From positions 1 through 19,556 of the forward strand of contig CAYHPY010000067.1 of assembly GCA_964358485.1 (NCBI GenBank): a stretch of 19,556 nt of DNA. Direction: 5' to 3'. Every line of letters begins with the position of its first letter. Within the stretch, counting starts at the first letter, position 1. Below the pieces are notes generated by a model. The model was given only the letters and a program-made list of their open reading frames with translations. It ran no database searches and was not told where the DNA came from. The DNA comes from CAYHPY01 sp964358485. Lineage in GTDB: Bacteria; Elusimicrobiota; Elusimicrobia; UBA1565; UBA9628. This document shows, piece after piece, positions 1 to 6,487 of the stretch. The position numbers and the translations under genes were made by a program.

Positions 1-2
1 TT

Positions 3-1946
3 CCCAGGCTCGCTTTGCTCAGGACCCCGGTCAACTCCGGCCCCGCCGCGGCCCGCAACCTGGGCGCGGCCGCCGCGCGCGGAGAATACCTCCTCTTCTT
101 CGACGCGGATTCCTATTTCCTTCCGGACACCTTGCGACGGACCATCCGCCACATTCTCCGCCACCCGGAAATCCGTTGTTTCAGCGGGATCAACTCCATG
201 GATAGCGCGGGCCCGGGCCTGGCGGCGGAATTTCAGGCCACCTGGATCCATTTCCTATTGAGCCGCATCCCGGAAAACGAGCCCACCTCCCAGTTCAACC
301 CCCGCATGGGCGTCATCCGGGCGGATTTCTTCCGGGAGTTGGGGGGCTTTGACGCCGCCTTCCGGAAGGCCGACGTGGAGGATTACGCCTTCTCGAAGAA
401 AATCGAGAAGGCCACCCCGATCCTCTTCACCCGCGAACTGGAAATCCGCCACCGCTTCTCGGGTTTTTGGGCCACCGTTTGGAATTATTTCCGGCGCTCC
501 GGGCTTTGGATCGAAGTGATGTTCAACGCCCGGGCTTGGGACAACACCGGACATACTAGACTGTCCACTTTGCCGAATTTAATTGTTCCGTTGATGATCT
601 TTCTTTTCCCGTTTTTCCTACCCTTTCGAACAGCAGTCCTTTGGTCGTCTCTCCTTTTCCTATTCCTTGCCTCGTTCAACGCTCCGTTGTTTCTTTTTTG
701 CCTTCGAACGAGAGGCCCCGCGAAAATCCCGGCCTATCTGGCTCTCTTCTTCGTCTTCCACCTGTCCGCCGCAGCCGGAATCGCCTTCGGCTTGCTCCGG
801 CTGCTCCTGCGCCCTTTCCTGGACATCCGAGCCAGATATTTTCCCCTAGCCTCAAGCTATCTCCGCGCCGGCAAACTTTCCTACCTCATCCTTTATGTCA
901 CCTCCCGCTGCAATCTCAAGTGCGAGATGTGCTTCTACGCCGAGTCCCTCAACGCCCCCACCGGCGACGGCCTCACTTTGGCCGAGCTGGAAAAAGTCAG
1001 TAAATCCCTCCCCCATCTCATGCAATTGACTTTGACCGGAGGCGAGCCCTTCCTTCGGAAGGATATAGACCTCATCATGGGCTATTTCATCGAGAACTCG
1101 GGAACCCGGAACCTGACCATCCCGACCAACGGGACCTACATCGAAGCCACCGAGCGCGTCCTGCGCGCGGTCTGCGCCAAATACCCCCACGCCACCTTCA
1201 AGATCGGCCTTTCCCTGGACGCAACCAAGCAGACCCACAACCGCATCCGCGGCTCGGACCGCTCCTACGACGAGGTCGCGGCCACTCATGCCCTCTTGAG
1301 ACGCCTCCAGAAAGAATATCCCAACCTCATCGTCACCATGACCGGCGTGGTCAGCGCCCTCAACCTTCACGACCTCCGGGCTCTGGTGGACGAATACCTG
1401 GAGAAATTCCCCTCCGACGATTACACCCTGCAGTTGACCCGCGGCAAGCCCAAGGACCCGGCGGCCAAAGAAGTTCCCCCCGCCGCCTACGATGCGGCCG
1501 TGCGGTATCTGGATGAGCGCCTTCAATCGCGCGCCGCCGGAACAAACCTCACCACGGCCCTGGTTCGAAAACTCACCGCGCGGACCCGAAGCATCGTGGC
1601 GCGGACCGCGTCGACCAACGAATTCCAGGTCGATTGCGTGGCCGGAGGCCGCCTGGCGGTACTCTACGACACCGGAATCCTGGCGCCCTGCGAGATTCTC
1701 CCCACTTTGGACCTGGACCCCGCAGTCAAAGCCGCCCACAACGGTTTCAACTACGGGAATGTTCGGGATTACGACTGCGACGCCCAAAAGGCGCTGGACG
1801 GCCTCTTGGGGCGCAAAATCGCCGCCCACATCCGCGACACCAAATGCCGCTGTACCTTTGAGTGCGCGGTGGTCGCCAGCATCTTCTATCAACCCGCGGA
1901 ACTGGTCAAGACCGTGGCTGGGGCGCGGCCCCCGGACCAGGCATGA
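3..1946 (+). CDS. Glycosyltransferase family 2 - membrane - radical SAM/SPASM-like fusion protein (5' truncated by window edge)
   Basis: The reading frame is open to the left edge, so the N-terminus lies outside the window. Residues below count from the TTG at 15. Residues 1-170 look like the later half of a GT-A, family 2 glycosyltransferase: an NSGPAAARNLG stretch, then GEYLLFFDADS with the metal-binding DxD (D30, D32), then GGFDAAF and an ExxD-like VEDYAF. Residues about 187-262 hold two or three hydrophobic helices, encoded by locally AT-richer DNA. A radical SAM domain follows, with CNLKCEMC (C299, C303, C306) to bind the 4Fe-4S cluster and GGEP at 342-345 for SAM. The C-terminal part carries six more cysteines (C541, C559, C588, C611, C613, C617), resembling a SPASM/twitch auxiliary cluster region. 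Known of the families: GT2 enzymes transfer sugars and SPASM enzymes modify peptides or small molecules by radical chemistry. The substrate is unknown. A membrane-anchored enzyme coupling two modifications is an inference. The gene overlaps the next one by ATGA. Confidence 0.85.
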   Translation, partial: PRLALLRTPVNSGPAAARNLGAAAARGEYLLFFDADSYFLPDTLRRTIRHILRHPEIRCFSGINSMDSAGPGLAAEFQATWIHFLLSRIPENEPTSQFNPRMGVIRADFFRELGGFDAAFRKADVEDYAFSKKIEKATPILFTRELEIRHRFSGFWATVWNYFRRSGLWIEVMFNARAWDNTGHTRLSTLPNLIVPLMIFLFPFFLPFRTAVLWSSLLFLFLASFNAPLFLFCLRTRGPAKIPAYLALFFVFHLSAAAGIAFGLLRLLLRPFLDIRARYFPLASSYLRAGKLSYLILYVTSRCNLKCEMCFYAESLNAPTGDGLTLAELEKVSKSLPHLMQLTLTGGEPFLRKDIDLIMGYFIENSGTRNLTIPTNGTYIEATERVLRAVCAKYPHATFKIGLSLDATKQTHNRIRGSDRSYDEVAATHALLRRLQKEYPNLIVTMTGVVSALNLHDLRALVDEYLEKFPSDDYTLQLTRGKPKDPAAKEVPPAAYDAAVRYLDERLQSRAAGTNLTTALVRKLTARTRSIVARTASTNEFQVDCVAGGRLAVLYDTGILAPCEILPTLDLDPAVKAAHNGFNYGNVRDYDCDAQKALDGLLGRKIAAHIRDTKCRCTFECAVVASIFYQPAELVKTVAGARPPDQA

Positions 1947-2647
1947 CCTCCACCCGAACGGGGATTTACTATCCTCTGGGAATGCTTCCGTTTCTCTTGG
2001 CGCTGGCGGTCTGGGCCGCCGGGGCGCCTTCCTCCCCCAGCAAGGACCCCGCGGGCTGGGCCGCGCGGCGAATCCGGGGGCTGGACGAGGATGCCGCGGA
2101 AGAACTCTTCAAGCTCCACCGCAAATACGGCGCTTTGGTCAAGGCAAAGTTCGCCGCCGGTTGGCAGGCGGGGGTCTACGGCGCGCCGGTGGCCCAGGAC
2201 CCCAAGCCGCGGCCGCCGGCCCGTCAGCTCGCCGACAGTCTGGCCCGGGCGGAAGCTTCCTTGAAAGAACTTCAGCCCCGGCTGAAAGCCCGTCCGGACA
2301 AGGAAACCCGCAAGGCCGGACGGCGCCTGCGCTCCCAGATCGCCCGGCTTAAACGCCTGGACCGCCTGGACAAGGGCACCAGCGCCGATTGGGCCGACGC
2401 GGTCTGGCACGAGCTCTCCCGAGCCAAGCCCGCCCATTGGACCGCGCGGGAGATTTCCCGGCCCCTCGGCCTGCGCCACGCCGCGGCGGCGCTATGCCGA
2501 AACGAGGAGGAAGAATCCTGGTGCTTGGTTTTTGATCCTTGGAGGACCGCGACTCCGGAGGTATTCCTTCTGGACCGCTGGGAGGAGGCTCCCGCCGAGG
2601 GGCCCTTGCCCGCGGAGCTCTTCGCGCCCGCGCCCGACGAAGAGTGA
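1943..2647 (+). CDS. Secreted protein of unknown function, possibly a degenerate papain/transglutaminase-like fold
   Basis: The product is 234 aa. I chose the ATG at 1943 because it overlaps the previous stop (ATGA), which implies translational coupling. An in-frame ATG at 1982 is an alternative and would give a shorter signal peptide. The N-terminus has a hydrophobic stretch (MLPFLLALAVWAAGA) consistent with Sec export. The middle (about residues 90-140) is rich in Arg, Lys and Leu and probably helical. The C-terminal third has an ADWADAVWHEL stretch (S147 just before it), then LRHAAAALC (H179) and VFDPW (D198). The order and spacing resemble the Cys-His-Asp triad of transglutaminase or papain-like hydrolases, with Ser where Cys would be expected. 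This is inference from pattern only; I do not recognise the family. It converges with the glycerol kinase gene, with only four bases between the two stops. Confidence 0.75.
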   Translation: MTSTRTGIYYPLGMLPFLLALAVWAAGAPSSPSKDPAGWAARRIRGLDEDAAEELFKLHRKYGALVKAKFAAGWQAGVYGAPVAQDPKPRPPARQLADSLARAEASLKELQPRLKARPDKETRKAGRRLRSQIARLKRLDRLDKGTSADWADAVWHELSRAKPAHWTAREISRPLGLRHAAAALCRNEEEESWCLVFDPWRTATPEVFLLDRWEEAPAEGPLPAELFAPAPDEE

Positions 2648-2651
2648 CGCC

Positions 2652-4130
2652 TCAGGCTGTGCGCGCCGCCTGACGCCACCGGTCCAGCCGTTGCCGGCGC
2701 TCGCCGGAGGAAAGGCGGGGCCGGAACTCGGCTTCCTTAACCCAAACCCGGCGCACGGCGCCCAAATCCTTCCAAAGCCCGATCCCCAGACCCGCCATGA
2801 AGGCCGCGCCGACCGAGGTGGTCTCCGTCACTTTGGGCCGAACGCAGGGAATGCCCAGAAAATCCGCCTGAAGGCGCATGAGCAGGTCGTTGACCGCCGC
2901 GCCGCCGTCCACTTTTAAAGACTTCAGCGGCCCCTTCAAATCCCCCCGCATGGCCAGGAGCAGTTCCGCGTTTTGCAGCGCCATTCCTTCCAGCGCCGCC
3001 CGGGCGATGTGGGCCCGGGTACTGCCGCGCGTCAGGCCCGAGATTTGCCCGCGGGCATCGGGCTTCCAGTACGGCGCGCCCAAGCCCGTGAGCGCGGGCA
3101 CGAATTGCACGCCCTCGCAGGAAGAGACGGAGGCCGCCAGGGCCTCGACCTCGTCCGAATCCTTGATCAACCCCAACCCGTCCCGGAGCCATTGGACCGC
3201 GGCCCCGCAGATGAAGGCGGAGCCCTCCAAGGCGTAGGTCGTCTTGCCGTTCCATTGCCAGGCCACCGTCGTCAGGCAGCCGGAGCGGCTGAAAACGGGT
3301 TTGGCCCCGACGTTGAGAAGAAGGAAACTTCCCGTCCCGAAGGTGCACTTGGCCTCCCCCGGCTCGAAGCAGGCCTGGCCGAAGAGCGCGGCCTGCTGGT
3401 CCCCAGCGATCCCGGTGATCGGGATACCGTCCGGCAGGCCGGGAACGCCCCGGGTCTTGCCGAAGGCGCCGATGCTGGGACGAATTTCCGGCAGGACCGA
3501 GGACGGGACCCCGAGCATGGCGCACAGCTCCGGATCCCAACGGAGGCTTTTCAAATCCATCAGCATGGTCCGCGAGGCGTTGGAGGGATCGGTGGCGTGC
3601 TCCGCCCCGCCGGTCAGCCGCCACAACAGAAAGGAATCCACCGTCCCGAAGGCCAGCTCCCCGCGCCGGGCCCGGGCCCGCGCCCCCGGAACGTGATCCA
3701 GAAGCCAGCGGAGCTTGGTGCCGGAAAAATAAGGGTCCAGAACCAAGCCGGTCTTGCGGCGCACGAAGGCCGACCGGCCGGCTTTCCGCAGCTTGGCGCA
3801 AAACTCCGCCGTGCGGCGGTCCTGCCAGACGATGGCATGGGCGACGGGACGCCCGCTCTTGCGGTCCCAGAGAAGGGTGGTCTCCCGCTGATTGGTGATT
3901 CCGACGGCGGCCAGGCGCCGGGCCGAGACGCCGGCCTTCGAAAGCGCCCCGCGGACGGCGGCCAAGGTGGAGGACCAGATGTCCTCCGGATCATGCTCGA
4001 CCCAGCCGGGCCTGGGAAAAAGTTGGCGGAAATCCCGTTTGACCTTGGCCTTGAGCCGGCCGCGGGAGTCAAGCACCGCCGCGGCGCTTCCGGTGGTCCC
4101 TTGGTCGATGGCCAGGACATGGTCATTCAT
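2652..4130 (-). CDS. glpK: Glycerol kinase
   Basis: The protein is 492 aa, close to the usual length of about 500 for GlpK of the FGGY kinase family. It phosphorylates glycerol with ATP to sn-glycerol 3-phosphate in the cytosol, feeding glycolysis or phospholipid synthesis. Visible signatures are the N-terminal phosphate-binding AIDQGTTGS (about residues 7-15), GWVEHDPEDIW, the substrate-binding stretches ITNQRETT and IVWQDRRT, then GIAGDQQAALFGQ, CTFGTGSF and the C-terminal lobe motifs GLGAPYWKPDARG and DGGAAVND. No glycerol facilitator or glycerol-3-phosphate dehydrogenase gene lies beside it. The gene stands alone between a convergent neighbour downstream and a divergent small gene upstream. 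The start shown is the ATG nearest the conserved N-terminus. It has no Shine-Dalgarno sequence but a TACCAT -10-like hexamer 7 nt upstream, suggesting a leaderless mRNA. Confidence 0.95.
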   Translation of the reverse strand: MNDHVLAIDQGTTGSAAAVLDSRGRLKAKVKRDFRQLFPRPGWVEHDPEDIWSSTLAAVRGALSKAGVSARRLAAVGITNQRETTLLWDRKSGRPVAHAIVWQDRRTAEFCAKLRKAGRSAFVRRKTGLVLDPYFSGTKLRWLLDHVPGARARARRGELAFGTVDSFLLWRLTGGAEHATDPSNASRTMLMDLKSLRWDPELCAMLGVPSSVLPEIRPSIGAFGKTRGVPGLPDGIPITGIAGDQQAALFGQACFEPGEAKCTFGTGSFLLLNVGAKPVFSRSGCLTTVAWQWNGKTTYALEGSAFICGAAVQWLRDGLGLIKDSDEVEALAASVSSCEGVQFVPALTGLGAPYWKPDARGQISGLTRGSTRAHIARAALEGMALQNAELLLAMRGDLKGPLKSLKVDGGAAVNDLLMRLQADFLGIPCVRPKVTETTSVGAAFMAGLGIGLWKDLGAVRRVWVKEAEFRPRLSSGERRQRLDRWRQAARTA

Positions 4131-4137
4131 GCCCGAA

Positions 4138-4143
4138 ATGGTA
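4138..4143 (-). promoter_or_regulatory. Putative -10 element of glpK (leaderless type)
   Basis: On the minus strand TACCAT (4 of 6 to TATAAT) ends 7 nt before the glpK ATG, and no purine-rich ribosome-binding site lies between. No convincing -35 is visible. The call rests mainly on the same arrangement recurring at other genes in this window. Confidence 0.4.
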
Positions 4144-4176
4144 TGAAAAAACCGGGGCGGGAGGTCTGAAACAGTT

Positions 4177-4185
4177 TGCTAGGAT
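4177..4185 (+). promoter_or_regulatory. Putative extended -10 element of the DUF5665-like gene
   Basis: TGCTAGGAT matches an extended -10 (TGnTAnnAT). It ends 6 nt before the GTG at 4192, so the transcript would start at or next to the start codon. Alternatively the AGGA inside it (4181-4184) could act as a Shine-Dalgarno sequence; the two readings exclude each other. Confidence 0.4.
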
Positions 4186-4191
4186 ATCTTC

Positions 4192-4509
4192 GTGGCCGAA
4201 GATCCCCGCCCGGACATCCGCAACAACGCCCTGGAGGCGCATCCCGCCGATCCGGCCGACCTTTTACTGTTGCGCGACCTCCTCCAGCATCCCTGGAGGA
4301 TTTTCTTCTACAACATCCTGGCGGGCGTGGGACGCGGGTTGGGATTCGCCCTGGGCTTCACGGTCCTGGCCGCGGCGGTCATGGCGGTTACTTTCGCGCT
4401 GTTGAGAAGCGCCATCTCGATCCCGGTGGTGGGCCACCACATCGCCCAGTTCATCACCTCGGTTCAAGCCCAGGTCGACCAGATGGGCCGGGTCAAACCT
4501 ACTCCTTAA
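4192..4509 (+). CDS. Small single-helix membrane protein, DUF5665-like
   Basis: The product is 105 aa with a GTG start. The N-terminal 30 residues are acidic and polar. Then come an amphipathic segment (HPWRIFFYNI) and a glycine-rich transmembrane helix at about residues 44-70 (GVGRGLGFALGFTVLAAAVM). A short tail with IPVVGHHIAQFI follows. The pattern of a FFYN..GVGRGLGFALG segment followed by a P-[IV]-[IV]-G-x-x-I-A loop is what I recall of DUF5665 proteins, a family of unknown function. It diverges from glpK and its end overlaps by 4 nt the convergent small secreted-protein gene, so the two 3' ends are locked together. No biochemical role can be assigned. Confidence 0.75.
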   Translation: MAEDPRPDIRNNALEAHPADPADLLLLRDLLQHPWRIFFYNILAGVGRGLGFALGFTVLAAAVMAVTFALLRSAISIPVVGHHIAQFITSVQAQVDQMGRVKPTP

Positions 4510-4865
4510 GGCGCGATCAACTCGCCGGTCGGGCCGGAGTCCGGGTTGAGGATGTAAGGCACCAGCTTGGGATAAACCTTCGGCTCCAGGGACGGGTGCC
4601 TCAATTTCGAAGGAATGTTCTCCCCCGCCAGAAACGCCTCCCCGGGACGGGCCTTGGCGAAATAAGCCAGATCGTACAGGAAATAATCCTCCCCCCCGGC
4701 GGAAGGCGGCGCGGCCGCTTGAGAAGCCGGCTCGGGCGCGGGGAAGATGGAAGGCAGGACCGGGTTGAGGATCAGAATCCGCTCCTCGGCGGCGCCCCCG
4801 GCTTGCAGCGCCAGGCAGGTGGCCAGGAAGATCGCGGCGAAGCGTCCAAGTCGTCCCAGATTCAT
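4506..4865 (-). CDS. Small secreted protein of unknown function
   Basis: The product is 119 aa. I chose the ATG at 4865 over the upstream in-frame ATG at 4889. An AGGAAG Shine-Dalgarno-like sequence lies about 7 nt before the inner ATG, the outer ATG overlaps a likely -10 hexamer, and the inner start gives a clean Sec signal peptide (MNLGRLGRFAAIFLATCLALQAGGA). The mature part is proline- and alanine-rich (PSIFPAPEPASQAAAPPSAGG), then contains a more ordered segment with EDYFLYDLAYFAKARPGEA and a C-terminal PSLEPKVYPKLVPYI. No family is recognised. A periplasmic or surface location is inferred from the signal peptide. The gene converges with the DUF5665-like gene. Confidence 0.65.
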   Translation of the reverse strand: MNLGRLGRFAAIFLATCLALQAGGAAEERILILNPVLPSIFPAPEPASQAAAPPSAGGEDYFLYDLAYFAKARPGEAFLAGENIPSKLRHPSLEPKVYPKLVPYILNPDSGPTGELIAP

Positions 4866-4884
4866 GTCTCGGCTTCCTGCCCAA

Positions 4885-4890
4885 AGCATA
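4885..4890 (-). promoter_or_regulatory. Possible -10 element of the small secreted-protein gene
   Basis: TATGCT lies on the minus strand 19 nt before the chosen ATG (4865), leaving a short leader with an AGGAAG ribosome-binding site. No clear -35 is visible. Confidence 0.25.
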
Positions 4891-4923
4891 GCCGAAAGGT
4901 GTTAGGGGCGTATTACGAACAGG

Positions 4924-4949
4924 CAAAAAGACGGTTAAGGGGGCCTAAC
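4924..4949 (-). terminator. Weak intrinsic terminator after the D-2-hydroxyacid dehydrogenase gene
   Basis: On the minus strand GTTAGG-CCCC-CTTAAC forms a 6-bp stem (one G-U pair) with a 4-nt loop (4934-4949). CG and then TCTTTTT follow. The gene's stop codon (4945-4947) lies inside the stem. The stem is short, so the call is tentative. Confidence 0.4.
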
Positions 4950-5934
4950 GCACGACGGAATAAACGTCGGGGTTGACGAGATAGGACGGCCGCATGTGCA
5001 GGGCCAGGACGTCCCGAAGGCCCTCGGCGGCCATGATTCCCATCTTGGTCCGGGTCTCCAGGGAGGCGCTGGCCAGATGCGGGGCCAGGACCGCGTTCCA
5101 CTGCTTGTTGAGTCCCGGGGCCGTCTTGGGCTCCCATTCATAGACGTCCAGGGCCGCGCCCCGGATGCGTTCGGCCTTGAGGGCCTTGACCAGGGCCTTT
5201 TCGTCCACGATCGGGCCGCGGGCCGCGTTGATGAGATACGCCGAGCGCTTCATCAGCCCGAACGCCTTTTCATCGATGAGATGGCGGGTGGCGGCGTCCA
5301 AAACAGTGTGGAGGGTGATGAAATCGGAGTTCTTGAGCAAAAACGAAAGCTCCACGAACTCGGCCTTGAGCTCCTCCTCCCGTTCCGGGGCCACGCGGCC
5401 CACGTCGTGATAGAGCACCCGCATCCCGAATCCCAGGGCGCGCCGGGCCACGGCTTGGCCGATGCGCCCGAAGCCCACGACCCCGAGGGTCTTGCCGAAC
5501 ACGTCGGTCCCCAGAAGCATGAGAGGGTCCCAGCCTTTATAGGCGCTTTTGCGCATCATCCGGTCCCCCTCCACCACGCGCCGGGCGATCGACATGAGCA
5601 GGGCCCAGGTGAAATCGGCCGTGGTCTCGGTGAGCACGCCGGGGGTGTTGGTGACGGGAATGCCGCGGGCCGTGCAGGCCGGAATGTCGATGTGATCAAA
5701 GCCCACCGAGAAGGTGGACACCGCCTTGAGCGCCGCGCCCGCCTTGAGCAGTTCCGGGTCGATCTTTTCGGTCAGCAGGCACAAAACCCCGTCTTTTCCG
5801 CGAACACGCCGCAGAAGGTCCTTGCGGGAAATGGCGACGGCCTTGTCGTGGTGGTCGAGCTCGAAATGGGGGGCCAGGAGGTCCAGGGCCTCTTGGGGAA
5901 CGCGGCGGGTGATCAGGATTTTCGGCTTGGTCAT
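4945..5934 (-). CDS. D-2-hydroxyacid dehydrogenase, NAD(P)-dependent (glyoxylate/hydroxypyruvate reductase-like)
   Basis: The enzyme is 329 aa, the normal length for the family. The N-terminal catalytic half has STFSVGFDHIDIPACTARGIPVTNTPG (quoted in part: SVGFDHIDI, GIPVTNTPG). The Rossmann domain carries GFGRIG (G154, G156, G159). The catalytic triad residues are visible as R239 (NAARGP), E268 (VYEWEP) and H286 (APHLASA), with the family's usual spacing. Such enzymes reduce 2-keto acids such as glyoxylate or hydroxypyruvate to the D-2-hydroxy acid. Sequence reading cannot fix the substrate, so no gene symbol is given. I chose the ATG at 5934 rather than 5952 because it begins right before the conserved PKILITR strand and because a -10 element overlaps the upstream ATG. 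A weak terminator follows the gene. Confidence 0.9.
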   Translation of the reverse strand: MTKPKILITRRVPQEALDLLAPHFELDHHDKAVAISRKDLLRRVRGKDGVLCLLTEKIDPELLKAGAALKAVSTFSVGFDHIDIPACTARGIPVTNTPGVLTETTADFTWALLMSIARRVVEGDRMMRKSAYKGWDPLMLLGTDVFGKTLGVVGFGRIGQAVARRALGFGMRVLYHDVGRVAPEREEELKAEFVELSFLLKNSDFITLHTVLDAATRHLIDEKAFGLMKRSAYLINAARGPIVDEKALVKALKAERIRGAALDVYEWEPKTAPGLNKQWNAVLAPHLASASLETRTKMGIMAAEGLRDVLALHMRPSYLVNPDVYSVVR

Positions 5935-5942
5935 GGACGGGT

Positions 5943-5951
5943 ATGATACCA
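5943..5951 (-). promoter_or_regulatory. Putative extended -10 of the D-2-hydroxyacid dehydrogenase gene
   Basis: On the minus strand TGGTATCAT (extended -10, TGnTATnAT) ends 8 nt before the ATG at 5934, with no Shine-Dalgarno sequence. The 11-mer ATGGTATCATA recurs exactly at 6466-6476, in front of tolC. Confidence 0.5.
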
Positions 5952-5973
5952 TAGCCGCCGGACGCCCTTAAAA

Positions 5974-6459
5974 TTAGGCTCCCAGCGGCCTGGGCACCAG
6001 CCCCTCTTCCCCCGCCAGGGCCGCGGCGCGGGCGTTGCGGGCGAAGTGGATGAAGAACAAGCAGTTGAGCCCGTCCCAGAAGGCCACGAGCAGGAAGGCG
6101 GGATAGCGCGTGGAAAGGACATAGGCCAAAAAGAAACTCGCCGAGGTCGTCCCTTTCATGAACACCAGGGGATAGAGCGCCGGCCAGTGGCGGCGGACGT
6201 CGGCCTGGATGAAGAAGCACAGGAAGGCCAAGGTGAGGACATTGGTCCCGGCCAGCACCCGCCACACCATGGATTGCTCGGAGAACGGATAGGTCCCGGC
6301 CCCCAACAGCGCCCCGAGGCGGGTGAAGGAATCCATGGCGGTTTCGGGGCTGAGCAGGTAGCCCAGCGCGGGAAAAAAGAAGTGCAGGCCGAGAGCCCCG
6401 TAGACGAGCTGAAAATCCCGGTAGGCGCGGCTGGGCTGGTTCCAGAAGCGGGAGAGCAT
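5974..6459 (-). CDS. Four-helix integral membrane protein of unknown function
   Basis: The product is 161 aa. Hydrophobic segments lie at about residues 17-37 (LVYGALGLHFFFPALGYLL), 66-84, 93-112 and 115-137. The short N-terminus and the C-terminal tail (about 20 residues) look cytoplasmic. A WxGLNCLFFIHF-like stretch sits in the last helix (FWDGLNCLFF). I recognise no family. It shares a 28-nt intergenic space with the divergent tolC gene, and its stop lies about 15 nt past the promoter region of the dehydrogenase gene that follows on the same strand. The ATG at 6459 lacks a Shine-Dalgarno sequence and has TACCAT 6 nt upstream. Membrane location is well supported; function is unknown. Confidence 0.7.
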   Translation of the reverse strand: MLSRFWNQPSRAYRDFQLVYGALGLHFFFPALGYLLSPETAMDSFTRLGALLGAGTYPFSEQSMVWRVLAGTNVLTLAFLCFFIQADVRRHWPALYPLVFMKGTTSASFFLAYVLSTRYPAFLLVAFWDGLNCLFFIHFARNARAAALAGEEGLVPRPLGA

Positions 6460-6465
6460 CGCGCA

Positions 6466-6476
6466 ATGGTATCATA
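6466..6476. promoter_or_regulatory. Shared divergent -10 element (tolC / four-helix membrane gene)
   Basis: The 11-mer ATGGTATCATA lies between the two divergent starts. On the plus strand it gives an extended -10, TGGTATCAT, 12 nt before the tolC-like ATG. On the minus strand it gives TACCAT 6 nt (or TATGAT 11 nt) before the ATG at 6459. One box may serve both directions. Confidence 0.45.
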
Positions 6477-6487
6477 GTCGTCGAGCC

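Noticed and set aside
852..1892. Minus-strand open frame (346 aa) opposite the radical SAM part
   Set aside because: Antisense shadow; the plus-strand frame carries the CxxxCxxC and GGEP motifs.
2973..4169. Plus-strand open frame (398 aa) opposite glpK
   Set aside because: GlpK on the minus strand has all family motifs; the opposite frame has none.
4901..4949. Long-range inverted repeat GTTAGG/CCTAAC
   Set aside because: Only 6 bp with a loop near 37 nt, expected by chance; the local hairpin at 4934-4949 is the better reading.
5935..5952. Upstream ATG (5952) as start of the dehydrogenase
   Set aside because: It would add a poor hexapeptide and overlaps the extended -10 box; the ATG at 5934 abuts the conserved first strand.
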